Source: Thermoflexia bacterium
GTDB taxonomy: Bacteria; Chloroflexota; Anaerolineae; B4-G1; DUEL01
Length of the DNA: 42,171 nt
NCBI GenBank assembly: GCA_011192125.1
Contig: DUEL01000013.1
Coordinates: forward strand, 4,335 to 46,505
Direction of reading: 5' to 3'
Shown here: positions 32,534-39,976 of the stretch, in pieces
Layout of the letters: each line of letters starts with the position of its first letter
Numbering within the stretch: the first letter of the stretch is position 1
The notes under the pieces: generated by a model
Told to the model about the DNA's origin: nothing
Seen by the model: the letters and a program-made list of their open reading frames with translations, nothing else
Database searches by the model: none
Position numbers and translations under genes: made by a program

Positions 32534-33778
32534 ATGCACGAGGAGAAACCCTTTTTTATGCGCGATCCCTGGGTGTACGATCCCCAGCACCGGCCCACGC
32601 CCCGACCCGACGCCCACCTGGGATTCGACACGCGGGCCCTGCACGCTGGTTTCCACCCCCTGAAGGACGTGGAGCGGTTCCGCGCCTTTGTACCGCCCAT
32701 CGTCCAGTCGATGACCTACCCTTACGAGCGGTTCGACCGCTTCCCGGACTACATCTACGGCCGGAGCAAGACCCCCACGGTCAGCATCCTGGAGGAGCGG
32801 CTGGCCTCCCTCGAAGGGGGAGAGGCCGCGGTGACCGCCTCGTCCGGCTCCCAGGCCCTCTTCAGCCTGATCTCCACCATCGCCCGGCCGGGCGACAACG
32901 TGGTCACCAGCCTCAACATCTTCGGCGAGGGATACAAGCAGGCGGCGACGATCTTCCCCGAACGGTGTAACGTAACCTTTCGCTTCGTGAAGGACCCGAC
33001 CGATCCAGCCTCGTGGGCGGAGCAGATCGACGGGCGGACCCGGCTGGTCTGGGTGGAGACCCCCAGCAATCCCTGCCTCTTCATCACCGACATCCGTGCC
33101 GTCGCCGAGGTGGCCCACGCCCACGGTGTCCCCCTCCTGGTCGACAACACCATCGCCACCGCTGCGCTGCAGCGGCCGATGGAATTGGGGGCCGACATTG
33201 TCCTCCTCTCCATCACCAAGTTCCTCTCTGGCAACGCCACCGTCCTCGGCGGGGCGATCGTGGGACCGGAGGCGCTGGTGGAGGACATCCGCTGGAACAC
33301 CATCGAGTTCACCGGCGCGATCATGCAGCCCTTTGAGGCGTGGCTCACCCTCCAGTTCCTGGAAACCCTCTCCCTGCGGATGGAGCGCCACAGCGCCAAC
33401 GCCCAGGCCGTGGCCGAGTTCCTGGCCCAACACCCCAGGGTCCTCCACGTCAACTTCCCGGGCCTGCCCGATCATCCTCAGCACGACTTGGCCCAGCGCC
33501 AGATGAAGGCGCCGGGCGGACTTCTCTCCTTCGTGGTCCCCGGTGGAATTGAGGGGGCCGCGAGGGTGATGGACAACCTCCATCTGATCGTCCACGCCGT
33601 CACCTTCGGCACCAGCCGGACCATCTGTATGCACCCGGCGACCATCACCCATGAGCATATGACCCCCGAGGAGCGGGCCGCGGCCGGCATCGACGATGGT
33701 CTGATCCGTCTTTCGGTGGGATTGGAGGATCCTGAGGACATCATCGCCGACCTGGATCAGGCGCTCTCGCGGTTGTAA
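32534..33778 (+). CDS. Cys/Met metabolism PLP-dependent enzyme (gamma-lyase/synthase family)
   Basis: A 414-residue fold type I enzyme of the family that includes cystathionine gamma-synthase, O-acetylhomoserine sulfhydrylase and methionine gamma-lyase. YIYGRSKTPTV holds the Tyr and Arg that bind the cofactor phosphate, ASSGSQALFSL is the phosphate-binding region, D204 (LVDNTIA) contacts the pyridine and K229 (SITKFLSGN) is the PLP lysine. Where methionine gamma-lyases carry an active-site Cys (LYGCT-like), this protein reads NIFGEGYKQ, so ordinary methionine gamma-lyase activity is doubtful. It would eliminate or replace a gamma-substituent on an amino acid, in keeping with a methylated sulfur or nitrogen compound processed with MttB copy 4. 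An AAGGAG site precedes the ATG. Its last 22 bases overlap the end of the radical SAM gene on the other strand. Confidence 0.85.
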   Translation: MHEEKPFFMRDPWVYDPQHRPTPRPDAHLGFDTRALHAGFHPLKDVERFRAFVPPIVQSMTYPYERFDRFPDYIYGRSKTPTVSILEERLASLEGGEAAVTASSGSQALFSLISTIARPGDNVVTSLNIFGEGYKQAATIFPERCNVTFRFVKDPTDPASWAEQIDGRTRLVWVETPSNPCLFITDIRAVAEVAHAHGVPLLVDNTIATAALQRPMELGADIVLLSITKFLSGNATVLGGAIVGPEALVEDIRWNTIEFTGAIMQPFEAWLTLQFLETLSLRMERHSANAQAVAEFLAQHPRVLHVNFPGLPDHPQHDLAQRQMKAPGGLLSFVVPGGIEGAARVMDNLHLIVHAVTFGTSRTICMHPATITHEHMTPEERAAAGIDDGLIRLSVGLEDPEDIIADLDQALSRL

Positions 33779-34761
33779 CCCTGGCGGCTCGGCCCTCCTG
33801 GCTCGAGGTAAGGGTGCGCGGGTGCGAGATGGTCGGGATAGAAGGGGCGCAGGAAGCGGCGCACCTCATAGCATAGATGGCAGCCGTCGACGTAGCCCTG
33901 TGCCGGTGAGTAGCCGCGCTGTTGGGCCAGGCCAAGCAGCCCTGGCGGTCCTTCCTGCAAGAGCACGCGGATGATGGGATGCGCCTCGGGTTCGTAGTCC
34001 GCCAGGATCTTGTCCAGCGGGCGCTGTCGTACATTGCCCAGCGCCAGCCCTGCGCACAAGTTGACCCAACCGCCGGGATGGATCTCCACACCTGTAGGGG
34101 CGCGAAGGTCACCGCCCAGGTAGTCCGGCAGAGGGCACTTCGCTGGGGGAGTGGATCTGGCTGCCAGGTATGGACTCAGCGCGTCGGCAGCCCGTCCCAC
34201 CATCCGGACCGGTCCCCGAACCACGTTGATGCCCTCCAGATCGCATAGCCTTTCCAGGCGCTCCATAATGGCCTGGGTGCGATGGTTGAAAGGGTTGTCC
34301 ATCTCTGGCGTGCCCAGATAGCGGTTGTCGACCTCAATCGTCCGGTAGCCCAGTTCGCGCGCGGCCTCGATCCCGATGGCGATCCGTTCCAGGGGGACGT
34401 GCGCCTGGTGGAAACAGTCTACACTGAATAGGATATGGTCCAGCCCCGCTGCCTGCAGCTCTGCCAGCCGCTGGCGGGCGGTATCCGGGCCTGTAGCCCA
34501 GGAGCCGTTGGTGAAGACGAGCACCCGGGCCAGCGGCGCTGCCAGAGCGACGCACTCCCGCAGCAGATCGTAGCACGTGAAGGGCTCTCCGCCGAAGAGG
34601 AGGATCCACTCCAGCGGCTGATCCGCCACGGCCGCTAGGTACGCCGTGACCTCCGCCACGCTCATCGTCTCTTCGCTGCCCGGCCCGGCGCGGTAGCAGC
34701 AGTGGACGCAGCGACCGGTGCATTTGTAGGTCAGGATCAGGTCTAACCCTCTAAGCCGCAT
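33757..34761 (-). CDS. Radical SAM protein with SPASM-like C-terminal cysteines
   Basis: A 334-residue radical SAM enzyme. The cluster motif CxxxCxxC is C14, C18 and C21 (YKCTGRCVHC), followed by LFGGEPFTC, the SAM-binding GGE motif. Additional cysteines in AKCPLPDY, VNLCAGLALGN and DGCHLC resemble the auxiliary-cluster region of SPASM/twitch proteins, which modify peptides or small molecules. GVEIHPGGWVNLCAGLALGNV is the typical pattern before auxiliary ligands. No precursor peptide gene is evident next to it, so its substrate is unknown. The stop lies 22 bases inside the 3' end of the convergent PLP enzyme gene. It appears to be the last gene of the minus-strand accessory cluster. Confidence 0.87.
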   Translation of the reverse strand: MRLRGLDLILTYKCTGRCVHCCYRAGPGSEETMSVAEVTAYLAAVADQPLEWILLFGGEPFTCYDLLRECVALAAPLARVLVFTNGSWATGPDTARQRLAELQAAGLDHILFSVDCFHQAHVPLERIAIGIEAARELGYRTIEVDNRYLGTPEMDNPFNHRTQAIMERLERLCDLEGINVVRGPVRMVGRAADALSPYLAARSTPPAKCPLPDYLGGDLRAPTGVEIHPGGWVNLCAGLALGNVRQRPLDKILADYEPEAHPIIRVLLQEGPPGLLGLAQQRGYSPAQGYVDGCHLCYEVRRFLRPFYPDHLAPAHPYLEPGGPSRQGYNRESA

Positions 34762-34848
34762 GGCTCGTACCTATGCCTTGGTCACCATGGGCGTTCCGAT
34801 CGGGTGCCAGCGGGGCGGCGAAGGCCTGATGGCGTGCCGCGATCTGCG

Positions 34849-35226
34849 CTACGACGCGCATGCGGTGAAGTATTTCCGCCAGTCGATCTGGACCAACTGC
34901 AGCCGGTTGCCGTCGGGGTCGGTCAGCAGCGCGATGCGCCCTCCCCAGGGTGTGTCGTGTGGCTCTTTGAGGAAGCGGACCCCCTGCTCGCTCAGCGCCC
35001 GGTAGACCTCGTCCACGTCCCGCACCAAGAGGTCCAGGCAGGGTGCACCCTCCTGCGTCTCGGGCGGGGTACCTGGCTGCAACCCGATCTCCACCCCGCC
35101 GCAGTCAAACCCGGCGTAGTCGGAGAACTGATACTTCTTGGACAGTCCTAGGACGCGCTCGTAGAAGTCTACTGCGCGCTCCAGGTCCGATACGGTCAGG
35201 GTGACATCCCATACTCTCAAGATCAT
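34849..35226 (-). CDS. VOC family (glyoxalase/bleomycin-resistance-like) protein
   Basis: A 125-residue protein with one pair of betaalphabetabetabeta modules: VTLTVSDLERAVDFYERVLGL opens the first, and LDLLVRDVDEVYRALSEQGV with LLTDPDGNRLQLVQ forms the second. The fold serves glyoxalases, dioxygenases and drug-binding resistance proteins. The usual His and Glu metal ligands are not obvious (Thr in the first strand, Gln at the end), so ligand binding without catalysis is possible. The ATG at 35226 follows a near-perfect GGAGGTGA site; an upstream extension to 35376 has no family similarity. It sits between the GNAT remnant and the radical SAM gene on the same strand. Confidence 0.85.
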   Translation of the reverse strand: MILRVWDVTLTVSDLERAVDFYERVLGLSKKYQFSDYAGFDCGGVEIGLQPGTPPETQEGAPCLDLLVRDVDEVYRALSEQGVRFLKEPHDTPWGGRIALLTDPDGNRLQLVQIDWRKYFTACAS

Positions 35227-35255
35227 CTCGTCACCTCCGATCGGGAAGTTCTTGC

Positions 35256-35322
35256 CGAAGAGCGCTTCCAGTCTACTCTCGTCGCCTGCGCTATCCACCT
35301 CTGTGGTCGAAGAGCGCTTCCA
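35256..35322. repeat. 15-bp direct repeat upstream of the VOC gene
   Basis: CGAAGAGCGCTTCCA occurs at 35256-35270 and again at 35308-35322, with starts 52 bases apart, in the non-coding stretch 35227-35372. It may be a regulator site pair or a trace of local duplication. Nothing else is recognised in this stretch. Confidence 0.5.
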
Positions 35323-35372
35323 CGATGAACCCCGGCTCCGAGAGAGGTTCGGCGAGTCGTCAGGACACAGGT

Positions 35373-35570
35373 TCACCCAGCCCAGCGGGAGAGGTCCACG
35401 CAGTCGTCCGTCGATGGGCCGTCATCCGTTCCTTTCAGCACCATGCGCACCGTCGCTCGCTCGACCCGGTAGCCCCAGCGCAGGAGCCGCTCCAAGGCCC
35501 AGGTGTGGCGCACGTTCACCGGCAGGGCGAGTTTCCGCTTGCCGTGCGCACATGCCAACTTGGTTCTCAT
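35373..35570 (-). pseudogene. C-terminal remnant of a GNAT acetyltransferase
   Basis: A frame of 65 codons whose last 45 residues (NVRHTWALERLLRWGYRVERA, then VRMVLKG, then CVDLSRWAG) look like the end of a GNAT acetyltransferase. The acetyl-CoA binding half is missing. Its ATG (35568-35570) overlaps the stop of the GNAT/DJ-1 fusion gene by 4 bases. It may therefore still be translated as a short peptide after a deletion joined it there. A genuine small gene cannot be excluded, but the similarity to a protein end and the missing domain favour a remnant. Confidence 0.5.
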
Positions 35571-36652
35571 CAGCGGTACTCGATGCGCTGGGCCACCTGG
35601 CGGGCCACCTCGCGATCGTAGAACCGGTCCAGCAGGGCCAGCCCCAGGTCCAGAGAGGCCGACACGCCCGCAGCGGTGATGACGTTCCCGTCGGCGACCA
35701 CTCGCTGGTCCACGACTTGGCAGTAGGGGGCCAGTCTCTCGCGGTGCGCGTGGTGGGTAGTGGCCCGGCGGCCTTCCAGCACACCGGCCCAGGCCAGGAC
35801 CAGCGCGCCCGTGCAGACGGAGCAGAGCAGGCCGCCGGCCTTGTGGAACTGGGAGAGGTCGGTCAGCAGGGCGTCGTCGTTCTGCAGGGCCTGTACCCCC
35901 CGCCCGCCAGGCACGACGACGAAGTCGAATCCCGCCAGGCCCGCATAGCGACGGTGGGGTTGCACCACCATCCCGTTAGCGCAGACCACCCGTTGCTCCC
36001 GTGCCAAGAGAGTCACTTCCATCGGTTGTTCGATGGTCAAAGTGCCTTCAGCCGCCACAGCGTGCGCCTTGGTCAGGACCTCATACACTCCGACGAAGTC
36101 CAGTTCCTCCACGCCGGGGAAGATCAGGATCGCCCCTTGGATCCCAGGGCCGCTGGGGACCGGCTCGGCTGCGCTTGTCAGCACCTTGCCGAACACGAGG
36201 AAATCCTCGCCGTAGAACTGGCGCGGCTGGTAGCCCTCCTGTCGGTAGCCTGCCCGCTCGTACAGCGTAATGGCTTCGGTCATTGCCCAGGCGGTCTGGA
36301 GCCAGAGCTTGTGGCAGCCCCGCTGACGGGCGATCTCCTCCAGTGCCTTCATCAGCCGTCGAGCGATCCCCTGCCCCTGCCAGTCGGGATGCACTGCCAC
36401 CGAGCAGACATGTAGCGCCTCGTGCTCCTCCAATCCCGTGGCCGTGCCCACGATCTGCCCGTCGACCTCAGCGACCAGCACGTGGGCACCTTCGTCAACA
36501 CGCCGCCCGATCTCCTGGGGTGAGAGGATGGCGGCCTCCAGCGCCCGCTCGCTGTACCCCCGACCCCTCAACCCCTGAAAGGCGGCGGTCAACACCCGGT
36601 GGACGGCCTCAACATCGGCACGGCGGGCCTTGCGGATGGTTGTTCCTTCCAT
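35570..36652 (-). CDS. GNAT acetyltransferase fused to a DJ-1/PfpI domain
   Basis: A 360-residue two-domain protein. Residues 1-157 form a GNAT domain, with VAVHPDWQGQGIARRLM (acetyl-CoA pyrophosphate-binding loop) and LYERAGYRQEGY. Residues about 170-360 form a DJ-1/PfpI class I glutamine-amidotransferase-like domain: FPGVEELDFVGVYEVL has the conserved acidic residue, and LLCSVCTGALVLAWAGVLEGR has the nucleophile C280, in the style of isonitrile hydratase and AraC-type relatives. The two activities are normally separate proteins; their fusion suggests action on one small molecule. The ATG at 36652 lies 44 bases inside the end of the MFS gene upstream, implying tight coupling to efflux. Function is unknown beyond the domain families. 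Confidence 0.85.
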   Translation of the reverse strand: MEGTTIRKARRADVEAVHRVLTAAFQGLRGRGYSERALEAAILSPQEIGRRVDEGAHVLVAEVDGQIVGTATGLEEHEALHVCSVAVHPDWQGQGIARRLMKALEEIARQRGCHKLWLQTAWAMTEAITLYERAGYRQEGYQPRQFYGEDFLVFGKVLTSAAEPVPSGPGIQGAILIFPGVEELDFVGVYEVLTKAHAVAAEGTLTIEQPMEVTLLAREQRVVCANGMVVQPHRRYAGLAGFDFVVVPGGRGVQALQNDDALLTDLSQFHKAGGLLCSVCTGALVLAWAGVLEGRRATTHHAHRERLAPYCQVVDQRVVADGNVITAAGVSASLDLGLALLDRFYDREVARQVAQRIEYR

Positions 36653-37799
36653 TTCCCTTTCCCCTGTCGCTCAGGGCCAGCAGGGCAGCGCCGACGAGGT
36701 GTGCCCCGCCCGCCAGGGTGAAGGAGAGCCGTGCCCCCCAGTGCTGCCACAGTACTCCCCCAGCCCCGTCTCCCAGCGCGCTCCCGGCGTACATAGCGGC
36801 ATCGAAGAGCCCCACCGCCCGCCCTCTGAGCCGCTCCGGGGCTACGTCCGCCGCGAAGACGCTGGCATAGAAGCCCAGAGAGTTGCCCAGGCAGTAGAGG
36901 CTGTAGAGCAGGTAGATCCTCGGCAGTGAAGAGGCGAAAGGGAAGAAGAGCCAGGCCACTGCGCTCATCCCATATCCCGCCATCGCGACCCGGCCCCGTC
37001 CTACCCGATCGGCTGCGACCCCAGCCGGCCAGTTGGAGAGCATCCAGACCCCGTTGTACAGCGAGTCGAAGAGTGCCAGTCTGCGCACGTCCGCCGCGAA
37101 TCGCTCTTGAACGAAGTAGGGGTAGTAGGCGTGGACGTACCCTCCGACCGTCACGACGAAGACGCTGACGCAGACCAGGAGGAGCGGCGGGTGGCGGAGG
37201 ACCTCCCACCATGCTCCCGCTGCTTCGCCCTGCTCATCGATCTGCCCTGCCCCCTTAGGGAGCAACAACACGAGTAGGGGAAGGGCGAGGAGGTAGGTGG
37301 CAAACTTCGCTAGGAAGAGGGCGCTCCACCCATATCGCTGGACCACCCATCCCGTCAGCATCGCGCCGGGTATGGCGACGAGGGAGAAGGCGGTGTTCAA
37401 GAAGCCCATCGAACTCCCCACCTCTTCTCCCACGGCAGCCTTCAGCAGCACCACCGCCGCCGGGAACAGCGCCGCCTGGGCACCCATGCCCAGGAGGTGG
37501 CATCCCCCTGCCTGGAGCCAGTGGCGCGAGAGGGCCTTGCCCAACAGAGCGATGGCAACCACAGCCGCGGTCAGGAGAACCGTCCGGCGGGGGCCGATGT
37601 GGTCGGTCAGAGCTCCTCCGGTCAGAGACCCCAGGGCACTGGCGACCCATCCGAGCCCCAGGACCATTCCCAACTGGGCGGGCGTCGTGCCGAAGGAGCG
37701 CATGAATGAGACCAACAGCGCCCCGCCGACGAAGAGGACGCCCGCCAGCAGGTTGAAGAGGAGAAAGGCCAGCACCGCGCGGTTCCAAAGGGTCTTCAC
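36609..37799 (-). CDS. Major facilitator superfamily transporter (first of two)
   Basis: A 396-residue membrane protein with about twelve hydrophobic segments. The MFS loop signature between helices 2 and 3 appears as GGALTDHIGPRRTVLL, and its second-half counterpart as AGVAADRVGRGRVAMAG. It probably exports a small molecule using the proton gradient. The start is GTG at 37799, and an AGGGGAAATCAGGAA stretch precedes it. It begins 16 bases after the other MFS gene ends, and its own end overlaps the GNAT/DJ-1 fusion gene by 44 bases. The last 20 residues are polar and coincide with that overlap. The substrate cannot be predicted. Confidence 0.88.
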   Translation of the reverse strand: MKTLWNRAVLAFLLFNLLAGVLFVGGALLVSFMRSFGTTPAQLGMVLGLGWVASALGSLTGGALTDHIGPRRTVLLTAAVVAIALLGKALSRHWLQAGGCHLLGMGAQAALFPAAVVLLKAAVGEEVGSSMGFLNTAFSLVAIPGAMLTGWVVQRYGWSALFLAKFATYLLALPLLVLLLPKGAGQIDEQGEAAGAWWEVLRHPPLLLVCVSVFVVTVGGYVHAYYPYFVQERFAADVRRLALFDSLYNGVWMLSNWPAGVAADRVGRGRVAMAGYGMSAVAWLFFPFASSLPRIYLLYSLYCLGNSLGFYASVFAADVAPERLRGRAVGLFDAAMYAGSALGDGAGGVLWQHWGARLSFTLAGGAHLVGAALLALSDRGKGNGRNNHPQGPPCRC

Positions 37800-37815
37800 G
37801 GTTCCTGATTTCCCC

Positions 37816-39051
37816 TCACTTCGTGTCCTTCGGGACGGTGTGGCGTTTCATCAACGCTCGCCCAAGCAGGCCGAACCCCAGCGCTGCAGCCAGTCCCATC
37901 ACCATACCGCCGTACCAGATCGCCACCGGGGCGATCTGATCGTTCAGGACCCCTCCAAGCACAGGCCCCACAGCGAACCCGATCCCCCAGGTGAGGCCAT
38001 AGACGCTCATGTACCGCCCCCGCATTGTCGGCGGGGCCAGGTTTGCCGTCAGTGCCGTGGAGGTCGGGATCATGATCATCTCGCCGATAGTGAGGATCAC
38101 CATGCTGAGTAAAAAGGCCGGGAAACCACGGCCGAGGGCCACGCTTCCCACCCCCGCGGCGTAGAAGAGGGACCCGATGGTCAGCACGGGCAGGTAATGG
38201 CGTCGCTCGGTGATCCGTGTGACAGTGTATTGAAACAGCACAACCATCGCGGCGTTGGTCGCCATGATGAACCCGTACTGGCTCTCCGGCACGCCGAAGT
38301 TCTCCTTGGCGTAGACGGGCAGGAGCACCATCATCAGTGAGTAGGCCATACCGGCCAGCGTATACACGCCGCAGAAGGCCAGGAACGGTCGGTCGCGGAG
38401 GATCTGCCCATACCCACCGATGGTCGTGGTCTCGCTGGGGGACTCGCCCGCTTGGGGCATCGTCTCCTCGGTAAAGAAGAGAATGAGCAGGGTGAAGAGA
38501 GCATGGGTCACAGATGCGGCGTAGAAGGCCAGGGTGTAGGAGATTACGGCGAGGAACCCTCCGACGGAGGGGCCGACGGCGACGCCGAGGTTGACGATCA
38601 GGCGCAGCAGGGCGTAGGCGCTGGCACGGCGCTCCGGCTCGATCAGATCCGCTACCATTGAGTTGCTCCCGACGCGATACAGAGGGCCGAATGCTCCGTT
38701 TATGACCATCAGGACAGCCCAGGCCCCCAGCGTGTTGGCCGCGCTCATGCCGATGAAGGTCAGGCTGCCGACGGCTAGGCTTGAGATCATCGCACCCTTC
38801 CGGCCGAATCGGTCGACCAGTGGCCCAGCGATCGTTGTGGTGACCAGCCCCACGACTGAGTTCAACGTCAGGAGGAGAGCCACAGTGGTCAGCGGGATGT
38901 CGAGCCGCTGGCGCATATAGATGGTGAGGAACGGCCATACCATACTGCCGCCAGCGGCGCTGACCATTCCTCCCCAGAAGAGGAACCAGAACTGGCGAGG
39001 GTATCCGGCGGTGATCTGTCGAAATCGGTCTAACAAGTGAGGGACTGCCAT
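37816..39051 (-). CDS. Major facilitator superfamily transporter (second of two)
   Basis: A 411-residue membrane protein with about twelve hydrophobic segments. AGPLVDRFGRKGAMISS is the MFS loop 2-3 signature. MSVYGLTWGIGFAVGPVLGGVL near the end fits the multidrug-efflux (DHA1-like) subgroups. The ATG at 39051 (MAVPHLLDRF) was preferred over an upstream alternative at 39102 because a TAGGTAG site precedes it and the extra residues are not membrane-like. It lies 29 bases after the cupin gene and is followed 16 bases later by the first MFS gene. Little sequence similarity to that neighbour is visible, so they are not a recent duplication. Confidence 0.88.
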   Translation of the reverse strand: MAVPHLLDRFRQITAGYPRQFWFLFWGGMVSAAGGSMVWPFLTIYMRQRLDIPLTTVALLLTLNSVVGLVTTTIAGPLVDRFGRKGAMISSLAVGSLTFIGMSAANTLGAWAVLMVINGAFGPLYRVGSNSMVADLIEPERRASAYALLRLIVNLGVAVGPSVGGFLAVISYTLAFYAASVTHALFTLLILFFTEETMPQAGESPSETTTIGGYGQILRDRPFLAFCGVYTLAGMAYSLMMVLLPVYAKENFGVPESQYGFIMATNAAMVVLFQYTVTRITERRHYLPVLTIGSLFYAAGVGSVALGRGFPAFLLSMVILTIGEMIMIPTSTALTANLAPPTMRGRYMSVYGLTWGIGFAVGPVLGGVLNDQIAPVAIWYGGMVMGLAAALGFGLLGRALMKRHTVPKDTK

Positions 39052-39080
39052 TGATCTACCTATAGGTGATAAACCTGCCC

Positions 39081-39464
39081 CTATTCTCGCTGAGACTCGC
39101 ACCGCTCGATGAAGTCCTCCCGAACCGGGCAGAAGATGTCCAGCATCACGAAGGGCTCATCGCCGATACAGGTATCGCTGTGGGGGACGCCAGCGGGGAT
39201 GCAATAGAAGTCCCCAGGCCCCACCTCCCGCTCCTCCTCACCGATGCGCAGGATGGCCCGACCCTTGTAGACCATCCCGACCTGTTCGTGTGGGTGCGTA
39301 TGGGTAGGCACAGAGTGCCCAGGTAGAGTGGCGTTGAGAACCATCATCATCCGCTCACCGTGCAGCCCGGTCAGCACTGTCGTCTCCAGCCCCTCCATCT
39401 GAGTGAATCTGGGCGCGTGCGCCGGGTCAATGAAGTAACGGGAATGTCCACAAGTCTGTGTCAT
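39081..39464 (-). CDS. Small cupin-domain protein
   Basis: A 127-residue single-domain cupin. Motif 1 is HTHPHEQVGMVYKGRAIL, with three histidines and a Glu as metal ligands, and motif 2 is VGPGDFYCIPAGVPHS, with the last metal-binding His. Such proteins may be dioxygenases, isomerases or sugar-binding proteins; the sequence does not tell which. The ATG at 39464 was chosen because AAGGAG lies about 8 bases before it; an upstream alternative at 39512 lacks such a site. It is in the same orientation as, and close to, the GNAT and MFS genes and is probably co-transcribed with them. Confidence 0.85.
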   Translation of the reverse strand: MTQTCGHSRYFIDPAHAPRFTQMEGLETTVLTGLHGERMMMVLNATLPGHSVPTHTHPHEQVGMVYKGRAILRIGEEEREVGPGDFYCIPAGVPHSDTCIGDEPFVMLDIFCPVREDFIERCESQRE

Positions 39465-39525
39465 ACTCGAACTCCTTAATGCTGCTGTCGACAGTTGTGA
39501 CCAGAAGTGCACAGGACCCTGCGTT

Positions 39526-39960
39526 TCACAGCTCCCGCTCCAGAAGCACCCCTTGCTCGATGAAGCCGTGTCTGGCGTAGAAGGCGCGGGCCTCCAGATT
39601 GTCCGCTTCCGTGGAGACCTCCACCTCCGTGCAGCCCAGCCGGGTGCAATGCTCGACTACGTGCTCCACAAGCCTTCCCCCGATCCCCCGGCCCCTGCTG
39701 CCTTCCTCGACGATCAGTTCGTCGATCAAGGCGACGCGTCCGCCGTGGAAGAGGTTCTCCCGCAGCCAGAGCGTGATCACTCCTCTAACGACCCCCGACT
39801 CCTCCACTACGAAAGCCCGAAAACGCGGGTCAGCCAGTGCGCGCCTCAACTGGCGGCGAAACTGTGCCTCTGGAACGACCTCTACCTTCGCGAGACGCTG
39901 AAGTTGGGCGATCAACCGATAGAGCTGAGGGCCGTCCGACTCTGCAGCGATTCGGATCAT
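39526..39960 (-). CDS. GNAT family N-acetyltransferase
   Basis: A 144-residue single GNAT domain. It begins MIRIAAESDGPQLYRLIAQL. ALIDELIVEEGSRGRGIGGRL supplies the acetyl-CoA pyrophosphate-binding R/Q-x-x-G-x-G/A loop, and ARAFYARHGFIEQGV is the usual fourth motif. It should acetylate an amine with acetyl-CoA; the acceptor is unknown. A good AAAGGAGT site precedes the ATG at 39960. It lies 16 bases after the CPBP gene and 61 bases before the cupin start, all on the minus strand. Confidence 0.9.
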   Translation of the reverse strand: MIRIAAESDGPQLYRLIAQLQRLAKVEVVPEAQFRRQLRRALADPRFRAFVVEESGVVRGVITLWLRENLFHGGRVALIDELIVEEGSRGRGIGGRLVEHVVEHCTRLGCTEVEVSTEADNLEARAFYARHGFIEQGVLLEREL

Positions 39961-39976
39961 TATCGACTCCTTTGTT

